This document shows, in pieces, positions 5,556 to 7,814 of a stretch of DNA of 7,814 bases; within the stretch, counting starts at the first letter, position 1; the number at the start of each line of letters is the position of its first letter. The position numbers were made by a program, and so were the translations under genes. The stretch is from Kiritimatiellales bacterium (lineage in GTDB: Bacteria; Verrucomicrobiota; Kiritimatiellia; Kiritimatiellales; Pontiellaceae). The notes beneath the pieces were generated by a model, which saw only the letters and a list, made by a program, of their open reading frames with translations, had not been told where the DNA came from and did no database searches. The DNA lies in assembly GCA_030588285.1 (NCBI GenBank), contig JAUUYK010000035.1, forward strand, positions 1 to 7,814, written 5' to 3'.

Positions 5556-7133
5556 ATGCAAGAGAGAAATTTAACACCAATAAAACGTCTATTTCGTAAA
5601 ATAAGTCCGGCCCTTTTTTCGGCCCTTTTTCTGGTTTTTGTGGGCTGTGCCCATATTCCAGCATATCCCCATAAACCGGTGAGTCAGAGTCACGAGCCGG
5701 CGACGAACGGGGTGTTGGTCGCAACCAGTCAGTTGGTGATGACCGATGCTGAGGAAGGCGAGTCGGCCTTTTTACTGATTCGTAATAATGAAGAGGCACT
5801 GCGCTGGCGCTTGGCCCTGATTGATTCGGCACAACAGAGCATCGATTTGCAGACCTTTATCTGGTCGAACGATGAAAGCGGTCGGCTGATACTGGATCGG
5901 ATTATCAAAGCCTCGGAGCGCGGTGTGCAGGTGCGAATTTTGGTGGATGATATGCCGAAGGATTGGACGGACGATGGCACCGCAGCGGTGGCTCGATTGC
6001 CGAATATTCAACTCCGCCGTTTTAACCCCGGGCGGGTGCGAAAGGGTACATTGTCACGCATGTTTCAGATGAGTATGCAATTTAAAAAACTCAATCGGCG
6101 AATGCACAATAAACAGATGGTCGTGGATGGAACGTGGGGCATTTTAGGCGGAAGAAATCTGGGGAATCCCTATTTTGGATTAGCTGAAAAATATAATAAC
6201 CGCGATTTAGATTTGTTGATTACCGGCGCGGTGTTGCCGAAAATGGGGTCGGATTTTGATGAATATTGGAATGCCGATGCCGCGTATCCCGGCGAGGCCA
6301 TGTCGGACAAGTTGTCGGATAAAAAGCGTCGGAAAATAGCGGTCAATTTAAAGGAGGCCGTGCTGGAGGATCAGGCGTTATTTAAGCAAACTCGTATCCC
6401 TACGGAGCCGATCGATTGGAGGCGGGAATTGGCTACTTTACCCGCCCAGATGGTGCGGGGAACGGCCCAGCTCTTGCAGGATTCGCCGGAAGTAAAGGGG
6501 GATCGAGGCGTTCGGTTGGTTAACCAGATCGGCGAGGTGGACATCGATATTAAATACCAAACCTGCGTTATTACGCCCTATATGATTCCAAATAACGAGC
6601 TGTTGAACGATATGGCGCGAACCATTAAAGAGGGGCGTCGCGTCCGCATTTTGGTTCCGGCCATGGAGTCGAATAACCACACGATGGCGCACAGTCATTA
6701 CAAAAAATACCGAAATAAGATTTTGGATACGGGGGCAGAACTCTATGAATTCAGAGCTCAACCCTCGGCGGAATTTCGAGAAATTAGCGATACGGCACCC
6801 ATCGCTTCCGAGTTTATTTCGCTCCACACCAAAGCGTTTGCATTAGATGATCATTGGGTAATGATTGGCTCGCTCAATGTGGATCCGCGGTCGATTCAAA
6901 TTAATACCGAACATATGCTGCTGATCGATTCGCGGGAGCTGGCGGCTCAACTTCTCGGCGATTTTGAAACGATGATTGCTCCGGAAAATTCGTGGGCAGT
7001 CACACGGAATGAAAAAGGAAAGTTGCGGTGGACTTCGTCGGATGGCGTTCGCAAAAACCAACCCGCTCGTGGATTCGGGCAACGAATCTCCGATTTCTTT
7101 TGGCGCTGGATGCCGATTGAAAATCAGTTATGA
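5556..7133 (+). CDS. Phospholipase D-superfamily lipoprotein, cardiolipin synthase ClsC/YmdC-like
   Basis: From ATG 5556 the product has 525 residues. The longer frame from ATG 5499 has no SD and adds 19 residues to the signal sequence; ATG 5544 is another option. The signal sequence is basic (KRLFRKISP), then hydrophobic, ending FLVFVGC with the candidate lipid cysteine at residue 31. Two HKD motifs are intact: MHNKQMVVDG with His184, Lys186 and Asp191 followed by GGRNLGNPYFG, and LHTKAFALDD with His424, Lys426 and Asp431 followed by GSLNVDPRS. Other family marks are SIDLQTFIW, RGVQVRILVDD and DFDEYWN. E. coli ClsC makes cardiolipin from phosphatidylethanolamine and phosphatidylglycerol; a phosphatidyl-transfer or phospholipase D reaction is likely here, but the substrate is not shown. 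The lipid anchor would put the active site on the periplasmic side. It starts 88 bases after the broken EIIB gene and has no clear terminator after it. Confidence 0.88.
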   Translation: MQERNLTPIKRLFRKISPALFSALFLVFVGCAHIPAYPHKPVSQSHEPATNGVLVATSQLVMTDAEEGESAFLLIRNNEEALRWRLALIDSAQQSIDLQTFIWSNDESGRLILDRIIKASERGVQVRILVDDMPKDWTDDGTAAVARLPNIQLRRFNPGRVRKGTLSRMFQMSMQFKKLNRRMHNKQMVVDGTWGILGGRNLGNPYFGLAEKYNNRDLDLLITGAVLPKMGSDFDEYWNADAAYPGEAMSDKLSDKKRRKIAVNLKEAVLEDQALFKQTRIPTEPIDWRRELATLPAQMVRGTAQLLQDSPEVKGDRGVRLVNQIGEVDIDIKYQTCVITPYMIPNNELLNDMARTIKEGRRVRILVPAMESNNHTMAHSHYKKYRNKILDTGAELYEFRAQPSAEFREISDTAPIASEFISLHTKAFALDDHWVMIGSLNVDPRSIQINTEHMLLIDSRELAAQLLGDFETMIAPENSWAVTRNEKGKLRWTSSDGVRKNQPARGFGQRISDFFWRWMPIENQL

Positions 7134-7183
7134 GGCCTTTTTCTTACGCACCTAAAGCTTGATCTGCAGGTATGACAGTTTTA

Positions 7184-7335
7184 GAATACCTTTGTTCGCT
7201 CGAGTATTCGCAAACAAGTTGTGAAGATTCTAGTTAAACGTAAAAACAGTAAGGTGGCTTGTATGGCATAGTGCGGTAGTGCATTGATGAACGGGTGTTT
7301 ATCGGATGCATAGTGCGGCCATCCTGAATGGATGG
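7184..7335. repeat. Intergenic region with direct repeat and small hairpins
   Basis: The 244 bases between the phospholipase D gene and the last gene hold no coding sequence I can support. They contain an inverted repeat GAATAC (7184-7189) / GTATTC (7204-7209), two exact copies of GCATAGTGCGG (7266-7276 and 7308-7318, 42 bases apart), and a hairpin CCATCC (7319-7324) / GGATGG (7330-7335). The middle arm could instead pair with GGATG at 7304-7308. These may be operator or leader elements for the last gene, but no promoter is clear. Confidence 0.4.
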
Positions 7336-7377
7336 TTATGTTGTATGAGAGCAGTGAAATAAACCAAGGAGATACCG

Positions 7378-7814
7378 ATGAAGAAGTTATTAATTATTGC
7401 ATTGGGTTGTACCGTAGCAAGTGGCGCGTTTGCAGCAGGGTTCCAAGCGAGTTTAACTCCAGATATTGCCATTCATGACAGAAACACAGAAATTAATGGT
7501 GTCAGTATCGGTGTCTGGAATGAAAACCCCTCTCCACAGTTTAACTGGCAACTCGGTTTTGTGAATGGAGCAACGGGCGAGAGCGTGGGTGTTCAGTGGT
7601 TTATCTTCCTGCCGACCTTCTATAACTATGCTGAAAACTACACCGGTGCTCAGTTAGGTATGGTCAATTATGTGAGCGAGGAATTTACGGGTGCTCAGAT
7701 TGGTATGGTGAATATCGCCAAATCGGTGGATGGTGGATTCCAGTGGGGCCTCGTGAACTATGCGGAAACTGCGCATAACTTATTCCAACTCGGATTGGTC
7801 AATATCATCTCCGA
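7378..7814 (+). CDS. Exported repeat protein, LA_2272 surface-repeat-like (3' end outside window)
   Basis: The first 145 residues are visible. AAGGAG at 7366-7371 supports the ATG six bases later. The signal peptide MKKLLIIALGCTVASGAFA is probably cut after residue 19. The mature part contains the repeated core x-Q-(L/I/W)-G-(M/L/F)-V-N at residues 57-63, 91-97, 106-112, 121-127 and 136-142. The last four are spaced exactly 15 residues apart, for example AQLGMVNYVSEEFTG, AQIGMVNIAKSVDGG and FQWGLVNYAETAHN. This resembles the repeats of the LA_2272 surface-repeat family, first named from Leptospira, whose function is unknown. A stack of short beta-strands at the cell surface is plausible but inferred. 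The 244-base gap before it suggests its own promoter. The length and C-terminus cannot be judged. Confidence 0.82.
   Translation, partial: MKKLLIIALGCTVASGAFAAGFQASLTPDIAIHDRNTEINGVSIGVWNENPSPQFNWQLGFVNGATGESVGVQWFIFLPTFYNYAENYTGAQLGMVNYVSEEFTGAQIGMVNIAKSVDGGFQWGLVNYAETAHNLFQLGLVNIIS

Noticed and set aside
6438..6827. Minus-strand open frame of 129 codons inside the phospholipase D gene
   Set aside because: It lies opposite the conserved enzyme, which carries intact HKD motifs, and shows no motif or start signal of its own.
7134..7180. Terminator after the phospholipase D gene
   Set aside because: A short T-rich stretch (GGCCTTTTTC) is present but without a stable preceding stem.

Overview
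The window reads as a stretch of genome from a Gram-negative bacterium with an outer membrane, at moderate GC content. It holds three or four lipoprotein signal sequences, a phosphate-selective-type porin and a lipoprotein version of cardiolipin synthase. Together with a LA_2272-like surface-repeat protein, this would fit the PVC group (Verrucomicrobiota/Kiritimatiellota). That placement is an inference from gene content, not from a marker gene. No rRNA, tRNA, CRISPR array, transposase or integrase gene is visible.

Layout. Positions 1-103 (minus strand) carry the piece of a RelA/SpoT-type (p)ppGpp synthetase/hydrolase around its KWELED motif. The homology stops abruptly on the N-terminal side, so it looks like a broken gene running off the left edge. 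From 205 to 4858 five genes lie head to tail on the plus strand: a secreted DUF3108 protein, an alpha-helical lipoprotein of unknown family 9 bases later, two small lipoproteins sharing a BamE (SmpA/OmlA)-like motif, and a 556-residue OprO/OprP-type porin. At 4923-5467 lies a PTS EIIB-like gene broken by three frame changes, one at a run of twelve G, with ATT where its start codon should be. At 5556-7133 is an apparently intact lipoprotein of the phospholipase D superfamily with two HKD motifs, resembling cardiolipin synthase ClsC/YmdC. A 244-base intergenic region follows, and then the 5' end of a repeat-rich exported protein that runs off the right edge.

Common theme. Every intact gene encodes an exported or envelope protein. 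The tight spacing of the first five suggests one transcription unit concerned with the outer membrane; this is inference. The most unusual points are the porin's N-terminal domain, which looks like an amidohydrolase composite beta-domain without its catalytic barrel; the tandem pair of BamE-like lipoproteins; a foldable 49-base element covering the ribosome binding site and proposed start of the second one; and the decayed EIIB gene with its poly-G tract. I found no convincing new defence or mobile system.
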